Positions 55,527 through 63,890 of a DNA stretch of 64,000 nt are shown here, piece after piece. Within the stretch, counting starts at the first letter, position 1; the number at the start of each line of letters is the position of its first letter. This DNA is from Hathewaya histolytica. Lineage in GTDB: Bacteria > Bacillota > Clostridia > Clostridiales > Clostridiaceae. Location: positions 1,612,001 through 1,676,000 of the forward strand of contig NZ_LR590481.1 of NCBI RefSeq assembly GCF_901482605.1. The letters run 5' to 3'. The translations under genes and the position numbers were made by a program. The notes below the pieces were generated by a model that was not told where the DNA came from, searched no databases, and saw only the letters and a list, made by a program, of their open reading frames with translations.

Positions 55527-56399
55527 TTAAAATGCAGCTTTTTTAAACCCTTTCCCCTCTACCTCTGATACATCCATAATAGTAATTACTGCTTTAGAGT
55601 CTACTGTGTTTATAAGAAGTTTGAATCTAGCCAATTGTTTTGAACTCATTACAGAATATATCATTTTTTTAGTTTCCCCTGTATAAGCACCTTCTCCATG
55701 AAGAAAAGTTACGCCTCTACCTAGTTTTTCTAAGATGATTTTTTTAACCCCTTCTGGGTCCCTTGTCACAACAAATATAAGTTTTTTCTTATCCAATCCT
55801 TCTATAACTTTATCTAAAACCATAGATTTTAAGTACATAGATATTATGGTGTATACAGCAATCTCAAATGTACCTAAGAATCCACCCACTGATACTATTA
55901 AAATATTTATAATAAATGTTATAGTTGAAATTTTAACCCCATAACGTTTTTTTACAATAACAGATATTATATCTGTACCACCTTCAGATGCTCTACTTCT
56001 AAATATTATTCCCATGCCTAATCCACAAAATGCTCCACCGCAAATAGTAGATACTAATATATCGTTAACTTTAAATACTGATGTAATATCCTTAGTTATA
56101 ACCAAGAAAATTGACATAGAAATCATACCAATTAAACTATATACACCGAATTCCTTATCAAGCTCTTTAATTCCAATTATAAATAGTGGTATATTTATGA
56201 GAAATACAAAATATCCTGAAGGAATCTTAGTTATATATTGAATAATTAGCGCTATACCAGCTACACCACCTGCAATTAGCTTATGAGGAGTTATAAACAT
56301 ATTAACCGATATTGAATAAATAAGTGTACCTAATAAAACTGTAAAAAATCTTATTGACCTATCTTTCTTAATAGCCTTTTTGTCTATCAACGTTTCCAC
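55527..56399 (-). CDS. YitT-family membrane protein (DUF161/DUF2179)
   Basis: A 290-residue protein with five to six helices in the first 200 residues and the C-terminal DUF2179 domain (about 205-285: KKLIFVVTRDPEGVKKIILEKLGRGVTFLHGEGAYTGETKKM). YitT proteins are widespread in Firmicutes, transport substrate unknown. GSRASEGGTDIISVIV in helix 3 is a conserved family motif. Start GTG 56399 with GGAGGT eight bases upstream. Confidence 0.9.
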   Translation of the reverse strand: METLIDKKAIKKDRSIRFFTVLLGTLIYSISVNMFITPHKLIAGGVAGIALIIQYITKIPSGYFVFLINIPLFIIGIKELDKEFGVYSLIGMISMSIFLVITKDITSVFKVNDILVSTICGGAFCGLGMGIIFRSRASEGGTDIISVIVKKRYGVKISTITFIINILIVSVGGFLGTFEIAVYTIISMYLKSMVLDKVIEGLDKKKLIFVVTRDPEGVKKIILEKLGRGVTFLHGEGAYTGETKKMIYSVMSSKQLARFKLLINTVDSKAVITIMDVSEVEGKGFKKAAF

Positions 56400-56510
56400 A
56401 AAAAAACCTCCTAATTTATTAAATAAAGTTATTAACTAGAATAACTTATTATTTAATATGAATTATACATTATATATTTTAATTTTCAAAGAAGCATCCT
56501 ACTATATAAA

Positions 56511-56533
56511 AGCCCATGAGAAACTCATGGGCT
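56511..56533 (-). terminator. cbiMN terminator
   Basis: AGCCCATGAG-AAA-CTCATGGGCT perfect hairpin with TTTTATATAG after it on the minus strand, 22 bases past the cbiN stop. Confidence 0.88.
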
Positions 56534-56554
56534 AATCTAGAATTATGTTACTCT

Positions 56555-56869
56555 TTATTTTTCACATTTCAAACCTTTTTTGGCTGTATCAATAACTTTC
56601 TTTTTCCCTCTTAAATATCCAAAAAAGTAGCAAATTACTCCTGCACCAAGGGAAGCTTGTACAGCAAAAATAAGGCTCTCAACTTCACCACTAGGTGGTT
56701 CCCAAATGTTTTCAAACCAAGGTTTATAATTAGGATTAATTTCCGTTATAGCTTCCTCTGCTTTATCATCTGCTCCTAAAAATTCAGCCTTAGAATTAAT
56801 TATTAATGGAGAGATAACAAGAATAACCACTAAAATAAGAAGTATAATATTCTTTTTAGATTTCCCCAT
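56555..56869 (-). CDS. cbiN: Cobalt transport protein CbiN
   Basis: A 104-residue small membrane subunit with two helices (about 8-26 and 68-88) and an external loop containing FLGADDKAEEAITEINPNYKPWFENIWEPPSGEVESLIF, the CbiN signature. It associates with CbiM to form the cobalt-specific component of an ECF transporter. It overlaps cbiM by 14 bases. No cbiQ or cbiO follows; a terminator comes next. Confidence 0.93.
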   Translation of the reverse strand: MGKSKKNIILLILVVILVISPLIINSKAEFLGADDKAEEAITEINPNYKPWFENIWEPPSGEVESLIFAVQASLGAGVICYFFGYLRGKKKVIDTAKKGLKCEK

Positions 56870-57587
56870 GAATTATCCCCTCTTTTCTATAATCAATTAA
56901 TAGATTAAATACTATTGTAGATAATATACCTTCCGCAATAGCTAGTGGTATTTGAGTTACAGCGAAAATACCCAAAAATTTTATGCATGATGCCATAAAT
57001 CCGCCTACTGCATCTGGATGAGCTATAGCAAGTTGAATTGCTGTAACTATATAAGTTACTAGGTCTCCTAATGTAACAGCAATAAACACTGCTACAGAAG
57101 CTTTAACACCCATTTTTTTAGACATTTTATATACAAAATAAGATACCATTGGTCCAGCTACGGCCATAGAAAAAGTATTCGCACCTAAGGTTGTAAGTCC
57201 CCCATGTGCAAGTAAAATTGCTTGAAACAGTAAAACTATAACGCCTAAAACTGTCATTACTGTAGGTCCAAAAATAACTGCTCCTAATCCAGTACCAGTA
57301 GCATGTGATGAGCTACCTGTAACTGAAGGGATTTTTAATGCAGATAACATAAAAACAAATGCACCTGCTAATGCAATTAACATCTTTTTATTAGGCTCAT
57401 CCTTAAAAATATCCTTTATCCTAATAATTCCTAAAATAAAGAATGGGATTGAAGCTACGAACCATATAACTACCCACTTCATAGGCAAATAGCCTTCAGC
57501 TATATGCATAGCCTTAGCATACAAAGGAGTTGTCATAAAGGTTAATAATAAGAAAGTAAAAACACCCCACTTTTTAAATTGTTTCAT
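56856..57587 (-). CDS. cbiM: Cobalt ECF transporter S component CbiM
   Basis: A 243-residue membrane protein. A signal-like segment (1-26) ends AKAMHIAEGYLP; after cleavage the N-terminal Met-His of CbiM would coordinate cobalt. Conserved GSSSHATGTGLGAVIFGPTVMTVLGVIVLLFQAILLAHGGLTTLGANTFSM-like motifs (His residues in SSHATGTG and AHGGLTTLGAN) are present, with six to seven helices. It is controlled by the cobalamin riboswitch upstream, so cobalt uptake would fall when B12 is abundant. Confidence 0.95.
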   Translation of the reverse strand: MKQFKKWGVFTFLLLTFMTTPLYAKAMHIAEGYLPMKWVVIWFVASIPFFILGIIRIKDIFKDEPNKKMLIALAGAFVFMLSALKIPSVTGSSSHATGTGLGAVIFGPTVMTVLGVIVLLFQAILLAHGGLTTLGANTFSMAVAGPMVSYFVYKMSKKMGVKASVAVFIAVTLGDLVTYIVTAIQLAIAHPDAVGGFMASCIKFLGIFAVTQIPLAIAEGILSTIVFNLLIDYRKEGIIHGEI

Positions 57588-57653
57588 TAATATTCCTCCC
57601 TATATAATAATTAATATATATGTAAATCTTAAATAAACCCCATATAGATAAAA

Positions 57654-57681
57654 AACCCTAACCTTTCAGAAGGTTAGGGTT
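57654..57681 (-). terminator. Riboswitch terminator upstream of cbiM
   Basis: AACCCTAACCTT-TCAG-AAGGTTAGGGTT perfect hairpin followed by TTTTTATC on the minus strand, between the B12 aptamer and the cbiM start. It is the off-state expression platform. Confidence 0.85.
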
Positions 57682-57782
57682 CAATCTTACAGTACTATAA
57701 TATAAAACTTATAATTATCCATAAAAGCTTTATACTAGGATATAAATTAAGATTACACTTCCCTCCGAAGTTTACTTATATT

Positions 57783-57940
57783 TGTTTAGGCAGGTCTCCT
57801 GACTTAAGAATCCTTTTACTCCTCTACCTTCCCATATAAAAATACAGTGGCATTTTTGAGTTTCATCATCTTTTACAGTAGCGGGGGCTGTAGTGGAATT
57901 CAACCACTTTCCCTATTAATCTACAAATAGAACCTAAACA
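57783..57940 (-). promoter_or_regulatory. Cobalamin riboswitch aptamer
   Basis: Adenosyl/hydroxocobalamin-sensing aptamer. Landmarks on the minus strand: closing helix TGTTTAGG/CCTAAACA, AGGGAA followed by GTGGTTGAATTCCACTAC, CAGCCCCCGCTACTGT, the B12 box GCCACTG (57845-57851), and AAGTCAGGAGACCTGCC near the 3' end. All are diagnostic. It sits about 195 bases upstream of cbiM, with an intervening terminator. Confidence 0.96.
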
Positions 57941-57991
57941 TTACATTTTATTATTTTTTAATATATTTTAATATTATCATGTGAGATAATA

Positions 57992-58168
57992 TTATGCAAT
58001 AGTATAATAACACCTCTTAGGAGAAGTTATCTTTTCTTCGGCTTTTAATTTTTTTATAGCTTTATCCACTTCTTTTTTGTCAATACCAGTCTTTTCTGCT
58101 ATCTCTCCAGCCTTTAGCGGTTCCCCTGCCTCTTTTAAACTATTTAAAACCATTTCTATTGTATTCAT
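57992..58168 (-). CDS. Small winged-helix/HTH protein
   Basis: A 58-residue protein read from ATG 58168 with AAGGAGG seven bases upstream: [20 protein letters not shown], then a [27 protein letters not shown] stretch, which is a minimal helix-turn-helix of the MarR/ArsR-like kind, ending with a short wing ([10 protein letters not shown]). It lacks any effector domain. It lies 21 bases downstream of the yfcE gene, likely cotranscribed. Similar tiny HTH proteins are common in clostridia; target unknown. Confidence 0.82.
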   Translation of the reverse strand: MNTIEMVLNSLKEAGEPLKAGEIAEKTGIDKKEVDKAIKKLKAEEKITSPKRCYYTIA

Positions 58169-58189
58169 TCTTATTCCTCCTTTAGTCTA

Positions 58190-58732
58190 TTATATATTTA
58201 AAGTTAATATAACCTTTCCATTTAAATTTTTAATTGAGAATCCATCCTCATTTAAAATACCATAAGAATTTTCACTTCCACCTTTAGGTATAGATATAGA
58301 ACCAGGATTTATAAAAGTTACCCCGTCTATATGTTCTATACTTGGAATATGAGTATGACCACTTATCATAATATCTCCTATATTAAAATGAGGCATATTA
58401 TCTTTATTAAAAATATGTCCGTGAGTTAAAAATATTTTCTTGTTATTAAAAAAAATTATACTATAATCACTAAGCATTGGATAGTCTATAAGCATTTGAT
58501 CTACTTCACTATCACAATTTCCCCTTACGGCTATTATTTTATTTTTATACCTATTTAGGATTTTTGCAACATCCTTTGGATTATATTCTTTTGGTAAATC
58601 ATTTCTAGGTCCATGATATAATACATCTCCTAAAATCCCTATATAATCTGCTTTTTCCTCTTCAAATCTTTCTAATGCTTTATTTAAAAAATATAAAGAA
58701 CCATGAATATCAGATATAAACATAATCTTCAT
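58190..58732 (-). CDS. yfcE: Phosphodiesterase YfcE (metallophosphoesterase)
   Basis: A 180-residue calcineurin-like phosphoesterase, close in length to E. coli YfcE. Metal-ligand motifs: DIHGS, GDVLYHGPRNDLPKEYNPK (YfcE-specific), GNCD, THGH and SGHTHIP. YfcE hydrolyses model phosphodiesters; physiological substrate unknown. AGAGGTG precedes the ATG. The small HTH gene follows. Confidence 0.94.
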   Translation of the reverse strand: MKIMFISDIHGSLYFLNKALERFEEEKADYIGILGDVLYHGPRNDLPKEYNPKDVAKILNRYKNKIIAVRGNCDSEVDQMLIDYPMLSDYSIIFFNNKKIFLTHGHIFNKDNMPHFNIGDIMISGHTHIPSIEHIDGVTFINPGSISIPKGGSENSYGILNEDGFSIKNLNGKVILTLNI

Positions 58733-59004
58733 TTAAAACACCTCTTAACAAAACTAAGTAATTTTTTTTAAATAGATATATCAAACAACGATACTATCTC
58801 TTATATTATATCATATTTTTTGAAATTTAAAGAACACAAAGAACAATCAACCTGATAATATTAAATACCAATATTATTTATATCATATAAATGTAAAACT
58901 TTTAATAATTTCATATTGATATTTAGTATAATTAATGTTAAATTTAAATATAAGATTATACTTGTTATTTAATAATTAATATTAAATACTTTAGGAGGAT
59001 TTTT

Positions 59005-59406
59005 ATGTGGAAAGATTTTAAGGAATTTGCCATGAAAGGTAATGTAGTCGATCTTGCTGTAGGTGTTATCATAGGTGGTGCCTTCGGAAAGATTGTAACA
59101 TCTTTAGTAAATGATGTTATAATGCCTATTCTAGGACTTATCTTAGGTGGAATTAATTTTACTAGCGCAAAACTTACACTTCATGGATTAAATTCAGAAA
59201 AACCTTTGACTCTTAATTATGGTCAATTTATACAAAATATATTGGACTTCTTAATAATTTCTTTTTCAATATTCCTATTTATAAGACTAATAAACAGATT
59301 TAAAAGAAAAGAAGAAGCAGTTGAAGAAGCTAAGATTCCTGAAATTTCAAGAGAAGAAGAGTTACTTGGTGAAATCAGAGATCTTTTAAAAGAAAAAAAT
59401 AAATAA
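59005..59406 (+). CDS. mscL: Large-conductance mechanosensitive channel MscL
   Basis: A 133-residue osmotic safety valve. N-terminal amphipathic S1 and first helix [37 protein letters not shown] (with the conserved gate glycines), periplasmic loop, second helix about 75-95, and cytoplasmic bundle helix ([13 protein letters not shown]). Strong AGGAGG before ATG. It is convergent with colG across a shared terminator; an mscL next to colG is known in H. histolytica. Confidence 0.97.
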   Translation: MWKDFKEFAMKGNVVDLAVGVIIGGAFGKIVTSLVNDVIMPILGLILGGINFTSAKLTLHGLNSEKPLTLNYGQFIQNILDFLIISFSIFLFIRLINRFKRKEEAVEEAKIPEISREEELLGEIRDLLKEKNK

Positions 59407-59440
59407 AAAGAGTGTGCCATGTATTAGGCACACTCTTTTT
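59405..59440. terminator. Bidirectional terminator between mscL and colG
   Basis: Perfect 14-bp arms AAAAAGAGTGTGCC and GGCACACTCTTTTT with an 8-base loop, overlapping the mscL stop and 11 bases past the colG stop. Confidence 0.92.
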
Positions 59441-59451
59441 TATAAGATAAA

Positions 59452-62400
59452 TTATTTATTTACCCTTAACTCATAGTTTCCTGATCCTGAGTATTTATAA
59501 ACAAGTAGATAATATTTTCCTGGTCTTAATTTAACTTTATTAGATACCTTATTACCATCAACTTGTCCGTAAGTTATTCTGTCATTAATATTTGACTCTG
59601 GATGTAGTGTCCATGTTACACCAAATTCATCCTTTTTATCTAGTTCTATATTAACTTCGCCTTCTTCCTTAACCTCAAAAGAATAATAATCTCTTGAATC
59701 ATCACCTAAAAGTGAACCTTGCATAGTGGTATTGAAATTTGGTATAACTGTAGCTTTATCAGAAGAATCATTATTTTCTTTTTCCTTCAATTTCTCGTTA
59801 CCTAATCCTTTTATGTTTAAAGAATAGGATATATTTGAAGCAGAATCGTGTTTATATATAAACACATAATGTCTTCCTTTTGTAGATTTAAATGTTCCAA
59901 CTTTTGAGTTATTCTTATCTATACCACTTGCAATATGGTTTTGATCGTCTCCCTCTTTATAAACTAACCATGTGAAATTAGATGACCCTGAATAAGGAAG
60001 TTCAATTGTAACATCACCATCTTCTTTTACATCAAAATAGAAGGTATCAGCATCATCAGAACCATTTAAATCACCTTTTACAGTAACACCTTCAACTATT
60101 GGACCATTAGCCTCTTTTATATCATCATTAGGTTCCATTTCTTTAGTTATAGGTGTTGTTGTATCTTCGTTCTTTATTTCTATAGTAAAGCTTTCTGTAG
60201 CTGTTGCACCCTTATCGTCAGTTACTTTTAATGTAACATTATATGTTCCTGCTTTTTTGTAAGCATGTACTGAATTTTTGCCTCTACTAGTTGCACCATC
60301 GCCAAAATCCCAATCATATGATACTATTTTACCATCTTCATCTTTACTATCTTTTCCACTAAATTCAATATTTCTTCCTACAGCACCAGTGCTTGGTCCA
60401 GTTACCTTTGCTATTGGAGCCTTATTGTTACTAATATCCGCATTATCTGTTAAAACCCCATGGAAAACTACATCATATTGAACTTTATTATCGCTTGTAA
60501 CTCTATAATTCGTAAAGTATGCTGTTAAAGTTTTGTATCCACTCCAAGAATTTTTAGCAAGGGACTCCAAAGTTCCATCTAATTTTTTACTCATTTCATC
60601 CCAATCTTTAAATTCACCTTTAGAAGTTTCACCTGTATAAGTTCCTCTTAAAGTGAATGTGTTAAAATATTGAGATTTTTCTGCTGTTACACTAGTGTTT
60701 GTAAGAGAAGCAGCTTTTGAAATTTCAGAATATACTTCAGATGCTTTCTTATATCCATGATCTTTTAAGTAATCATCTGATACTAGAGGTATGCCTGCTC
60801 CTTGATATTTATCTGCTAACTCTTGAATATGGTTTTGATATTCTGTATTTTTATTTGCATCATCACTTAATTTTTTTATTATTTCATCATAAGATTTCAC
60901 ATCTGTATTCAATATAGCTTTATTCATCTTAATAAATGTAGGCATATCTTTTTCATATAGGTAATGTGCAACTGCAAATCCATAATTATAGAACATCCAA
61001 TCACTGTCATCATACCCTGAATTAAGAGTCTTCTTTAATGAGTATCTATGATCTACTTTATCCTTAGCCAAATATCCTAATATTGATTTTCTTGGTAAAA
61101 CACCAGATGTACGGGTAGATCCTGCAAAGAATTCAGCTGTACCTTCATCAAACCAAGTTAATCTATTTTTTTCATAAAATGGACCTTGCCCCCATAAACC
61201 ATCTACAAGATATCTCGCTTGTAAATAGTGAGTATATTCATGTCTAAACAATTCTTCAAGACTAAATATACTTTGTTGAGGTGTTCTCTCATAAGTGTAG
61301 AAAGTCCCTCTTGGTTCTATATATAGACCACCATTATCAGTGCTTACACCATTTATATTGGTATTAAATTTATATTCTTCTGGGCTATTAAATATTTTCA
61401 TAGTTAAAACATCATCGGCATTTCCCACCTCTAAAGCTTTATCATTGCCAACTACTCTATGGAATTGAGACTTCACTTCTCTTGATGCCCAATATAGCCT
61501 TTTTATTTTTTCTTCGGATACCTTATCCCCTGCTCTTATAATAAAGGTTCCATTATCAAAAGTATATGTCTTTGGCAGATAATGTTTTTCAGCATCATCT
61601 AAGAACTTATCGTGATCCACCTTTTTACCATTAGAACCAATCCCATCATAATCCCAAGTTATTCTCTCCATTGCTACAAAGGCTATTTTACCATACTTAT
61701 ACATATCTACAGCCTTTTCAAGTGACTGTACTATGTCATTTCGGTTAGTTGAGTAAAGACCGAATTTACTTAAATAGTATATTCCAACATCAGATGCCCA
61801 CTCAGTTGCACTTGTTATATTTCCATATAGACCTAAGGCCTTAAGTTCATTTATAAATGGATCAATTTTTCCATACCAAGGCATTGTCTTAACATCTTTT
61901 TCATATGCAGCACCAGAAAAATCGAATTCAATACCTTTAATTAATTCATTTACAGCTGTTCCTTTAACGTAATCAGGAGCATATTGATTTAAGTTTTCTC
62001 TAAATTGTTTTAGAACTGGTACACAATTATTAACTACTTCAGCATTAGCAGAAGCATTTCCTATTAGTTTTCCTAAAGAAGTTATAACTTCATCTTGAAC
62101 TGCAGTTCCTAGCTTAAAGTTAGGATTTTTTTGAATTGCAATCATTGCAGGTATACATTTATCTTGGAAGTTTCTATCATTTAAATAAGATAAACCATCA
62201 TTATAGTACCCTAAATAAAAACCAGCTCTTAAAACCTCAGTGAAAGTTTCTATACCCTTCATATCATTTGCAGTGTAAGTTCTTCCACTTTCTTGTAAAG
62301 CATTAATTATAGCTTGTACACGATTTTTATCTCCAAAGAACTTTTGAGAACCTGTACTATAATTAAATAAACCATTAATTTGATTCCACTTTATATTTTT

Positions 62401-62808
62401 AATTAAATTTGTAAGTTCAGTATAGCTCAAACCATTTAAATACTCAAAATCATATTTCTCAGAATTAGTATTCGCTATAGAAGCACTTCTTAAAGTTGAT
62501 TTAGATTTTACTTCGGGTGCAACTTGCTCAACCTTTGCCTCTTCTATATTTTTCACATGTTCTACCTTATCATTTTTACTATCTTCTACCTTTTTACTAT
62601 TCTCTTCATTTGGAGCATTTCTTAATTTCTCCACATTTTTTATACTAGTATCATTAGTATTTTCTATTGGTTTTGCTAAAACTAAACTTGAAGTATTCAT
62701 AGTAAGATATACCGCTAAAAGTGATACACTCGTAACCCTACGTACAGTTTGAATTTTAGATTCTTTAGAATAACTATCCATAAGAATCTTTAAAATATTT
62801 TTTTTCAT
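59452..62808 (-). CDS. colG: Class I collagenase ColG (M9 family)
   Basis: Secreted collagenase of 1118 residues. Signal region and propeptide (1 to about 110) are followed by the activator domain (about 119-390), peptidase domain with H523-EYT-H527 and Glu555 (WFDEGTAEF), helper domain (to about 790), one PKD domain (about 795-880, DWDFGDG) and two tandem collagen-binding domains (about 890-1008 and 1009-1118). One PKD plus two CBDs distinguishes ColG from ColH. The sequence matches my memory of H. histolytica ColG. It degrades triple-helical collagen with calcium and zinc. Start ATG 62808 follows AAGGGGG. Confidence 0.98.
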   Translation of the reverse strand: MKKNILKILMDSYSKESKIQTVRRVTSVSLLAVYLTMNTSSLVLAKPIENTNDTSIKNVEKLRNAPNEENSKKVEDSKNDKVEHVKNIEEAKVEQVAPEVKSKSTLRSASIANTNSEKYDFEYLNGLSYTELTNLIKNIKWNQINGLFNYSTGSQKFFGDKNRVQAIINALQESGRTYTANDMKGIETFTEVLRAGFYLGYYNDGLSYLNDRNFQDKCIPAMIAIQKNPNFKLGTAVQDEVITSLGKLIGNASANAEVVNNCVPVLKQFRENLNQYAPDYVKGTAVNELIKGIEFDFSGAAYEKDVKTMPWYGKIDPFINELKALGLYGNITSATEWASDVGIYYLSKFGLYSTNRNDIVQSLEKAVDMYKYGKIAFVAMERITWDYDGIGSNGKKVDHDKFLDDAEKHYLPKTYTFDNGTFIIRAGDKVSEEKIKRLYWASREVKSQFHRVVGNDKALEVGNADDVLTMKIFNSPEEYKFNTNINGVSTDNGGLYIEPRGTFYTYERTPQQSIFSLEELFRHEYTHYLQARYLVDGLWGQGPFYEKNRLTWFDEGTAEFFAGSTRTSGVLPRKSILGYLAKDKVDHRYSLKKTLNSGYDDSDWMFYNYGFAVAHYLYEKDMPTFIKMNKAILNTDVKSYDEIIKKLSDDANKNTEYQNHIQELADKYQGAGIPLVSDDYLKDHGYKKASEVYSEISKAASLTNTSVTAEKSQYFNTFTLRGTYTGETSKGEFKDWDEMSKKLDGTLESLAKNSWSGYKTLTAYFTNYRVTSDNKVQYDVVFHGVLTDNADISNNKAPIAKVTGPSTGAVGRNIEFSGKDSKDEDGKIVSYDWDFGDGATSRGKNSVHAYKKAGTYNVTLKVTDDKGATATESFTIEIKNEDTTTPITKEMEPNDDIKEANGPIVEGVTVKGDLNGSDDADTFYFDVKEDGDVTIELPYSGSSNFTWLVYKEGDDQNHIASGIDKNNSKVGTFKSTKGRHYVFIYKHDSASNISYSLNIKGLGNEKLKEKENNDSSDKATVIPNFNTTMQGSLLGDDSRDYYSFEVKEEGEVNIELDKKDEFGVTWTLHPESNINDRITYGQVDGNKVSNKVKLRPGKYYLLVYKYSGSGNYELRVNK

Positions 62809-62833
62809 AGATAATCCCCCTTAATAATTAATA

Positions 62834-62869
62834 CCTTTTAACCTTAATAATAGAATGCCTTTTAACCTT
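62834..62869. repeat. Direct repeat in the colG leader
   Basis: CCTTTTAACCTT occurs twice (62834-62845 and 62858-62869), 24 bases apart centre to centre, about two helical turns plus. On the transcript strand it reads AAGGTTAAAAGG. The copies lie 26-60 bases before the colG start codon. Confidence 0.75.
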
Positions 62870-63028
62870 TACCTATTAACAAAATATTCTTAATATTAAA
62901 ATGGTTTTAATATTAGATTTGTGTATTACTTAGATATTTCTCTTTAGATTTTATTTATTGAATTATATCAATTTTCTGTTTATTCTTTCAATCACCCCCT
63001 TAATACCAAAATAATCTATTTAATAAAA

Positions 63029-63057
63029 ATTATATACATTATTTTAGATATTGTAAA
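63029..63057 (-). promoter_or_regulatory. Sigma-A promoter of colG
   Basis: TTTACA (63052-63057), 17-base spacer, perfect TATAAT (63029-63034). Transcription would begin near 63022, giving a leader of about 210 bases. Confidence 0.65.
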
Positions 63058-63218
63058 TAGTTTTTATAAATTTATTCATTTTTAGTTCCTAAATATACTT
63101 TTTAACAGATTATTATTTTCTAAAAAATACTACATTAGTATTTACAGTTTACAAAGATTGTTATAGAAAGTAAACATAAATTTTTAGTAAAATGAATTTT
63201 TCTATTTTCATTTTTTTA

Positions 63219-63713
63219 TTAATTTCTAATTATTTTGATTCTATCGCTAATTTCTTCATCTTTAATGTACATTTTTTCTATATCTTTCTTTTTCTCTTCT
63301 TTATGATGCATAATGTCCAATCCATTATTTTCTAATATGCTATCTAATTTACCTCTTGAATAAACTACTACGCCTTTTTCGCTTTTACCTATAAGTTTAA
63401 ACTTCCTAACATCTTTAAATTCACTCCAATATTCCTCATTCAAAATCCATATTTCTAAAAGTATAACGTTGCATTTCTTATCCTTTTTTTTAAAAGTTAA
63501 CTTTTTGCCATATCTTTTATCTCTAGAAGTGATAATCTTATAATTTTTATCCCACACTTTAGGAATCTCAAAACTCACACCATCTTGTTTGTTTAAATAA
63601 ATTTCATCTCCCCCATCACCCCGATCTATAACCTGAAATTTTCCTGTGCAGGACATAAAAAAAATTGAGGAACATAAAATAAAAAATATATTCAAAAAAA
63701 CTCTTTTTCGCAT
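63219..63713 (-). CDS. Putative lipoprotein, unknown function
   Basis: A 164-residue protein with a lipoprotein signal: MRKRVFLNIFFILCSSIFFMSC, lipobox FMSC with the lipidated Cys at about 22. The mature part is charged and has no recognised domain (motifs VSFEIPKVWDKNYKI, KKCNVILLEIWILNEEYWSEF). ATG 63713 follows AAAAAGG; an ATG three codons upstream is too close to that site. It is upstream of colG on the same strand but separated by 410 bases and the colG promoter. Function unassigned. Confidence 0.75.
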   Translation of the reverse strand: MRKRVFLNIFFILCSSIFFMSCTGKFQVIDRGDGGDEIYLNKQDGVSFEIPKVWDKNYKIITSRDKRYGKKLTFKKKDKKCNVILLEIWILNEEYWSEFKDVRKFKLIGKSEKGVVVYSRGKLDSILENNGLDIMHHKEEKKKDIEKMYIKDEEISDRIKIIRN

Positions 63714-63805
63714 TGAAATCATCCTTTTTAAATTATATTTTATTATATTCTTCGTATTTTGGGCTCTTATTATACCATCTAGAGAGTATAGTGAGAATTA
63801 TAAAA

Positions 63806-63863
63806 GCTTATAAAAATAAAGAACTATTGCATTTTAGTACAATAGCACTTTATTTTTATAAGC
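63806..63863 (-). terminator. Terminator after the VanY-type gene
   Basis: Very long hairpin with outer arms GCTTATAAAAATAAAG and CTTTATTTTTATAAGC and inner CTATTG/CAATAG, beginning 28 bases past the stop at 63891. Confidence 0.75.
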
Positions 63864-63890
63864 CCTTTTTCACAGTAACAATACTAAATT

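Larger units (their letters stand above)
62809..63218. other. Non-coding upstream region of colG
   Basis: About 410 bases, strongly AT-rich, holding the colG promoter (63029-63057), a long untranslated leader of roughly 210 bases and a direct repeat near the start codon. I see no VirR-type CCAGTT box pair, no riboswitch and no reading frame of note. Confidence 0.7.

Noticed and set aside
58861-59004. Promoter for mscL
   Set aside because: TATAAT-like hexamers are present (around 58927) but the TTGATA-like box is only five bases away; no pair with 16-18 spacing was convincing.
62809-63218. VirR box upstream of colG
   Set aside because: I looked for paired CCAGTT-type boxes as upstream of C. 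perfringens toxin genes and found none.
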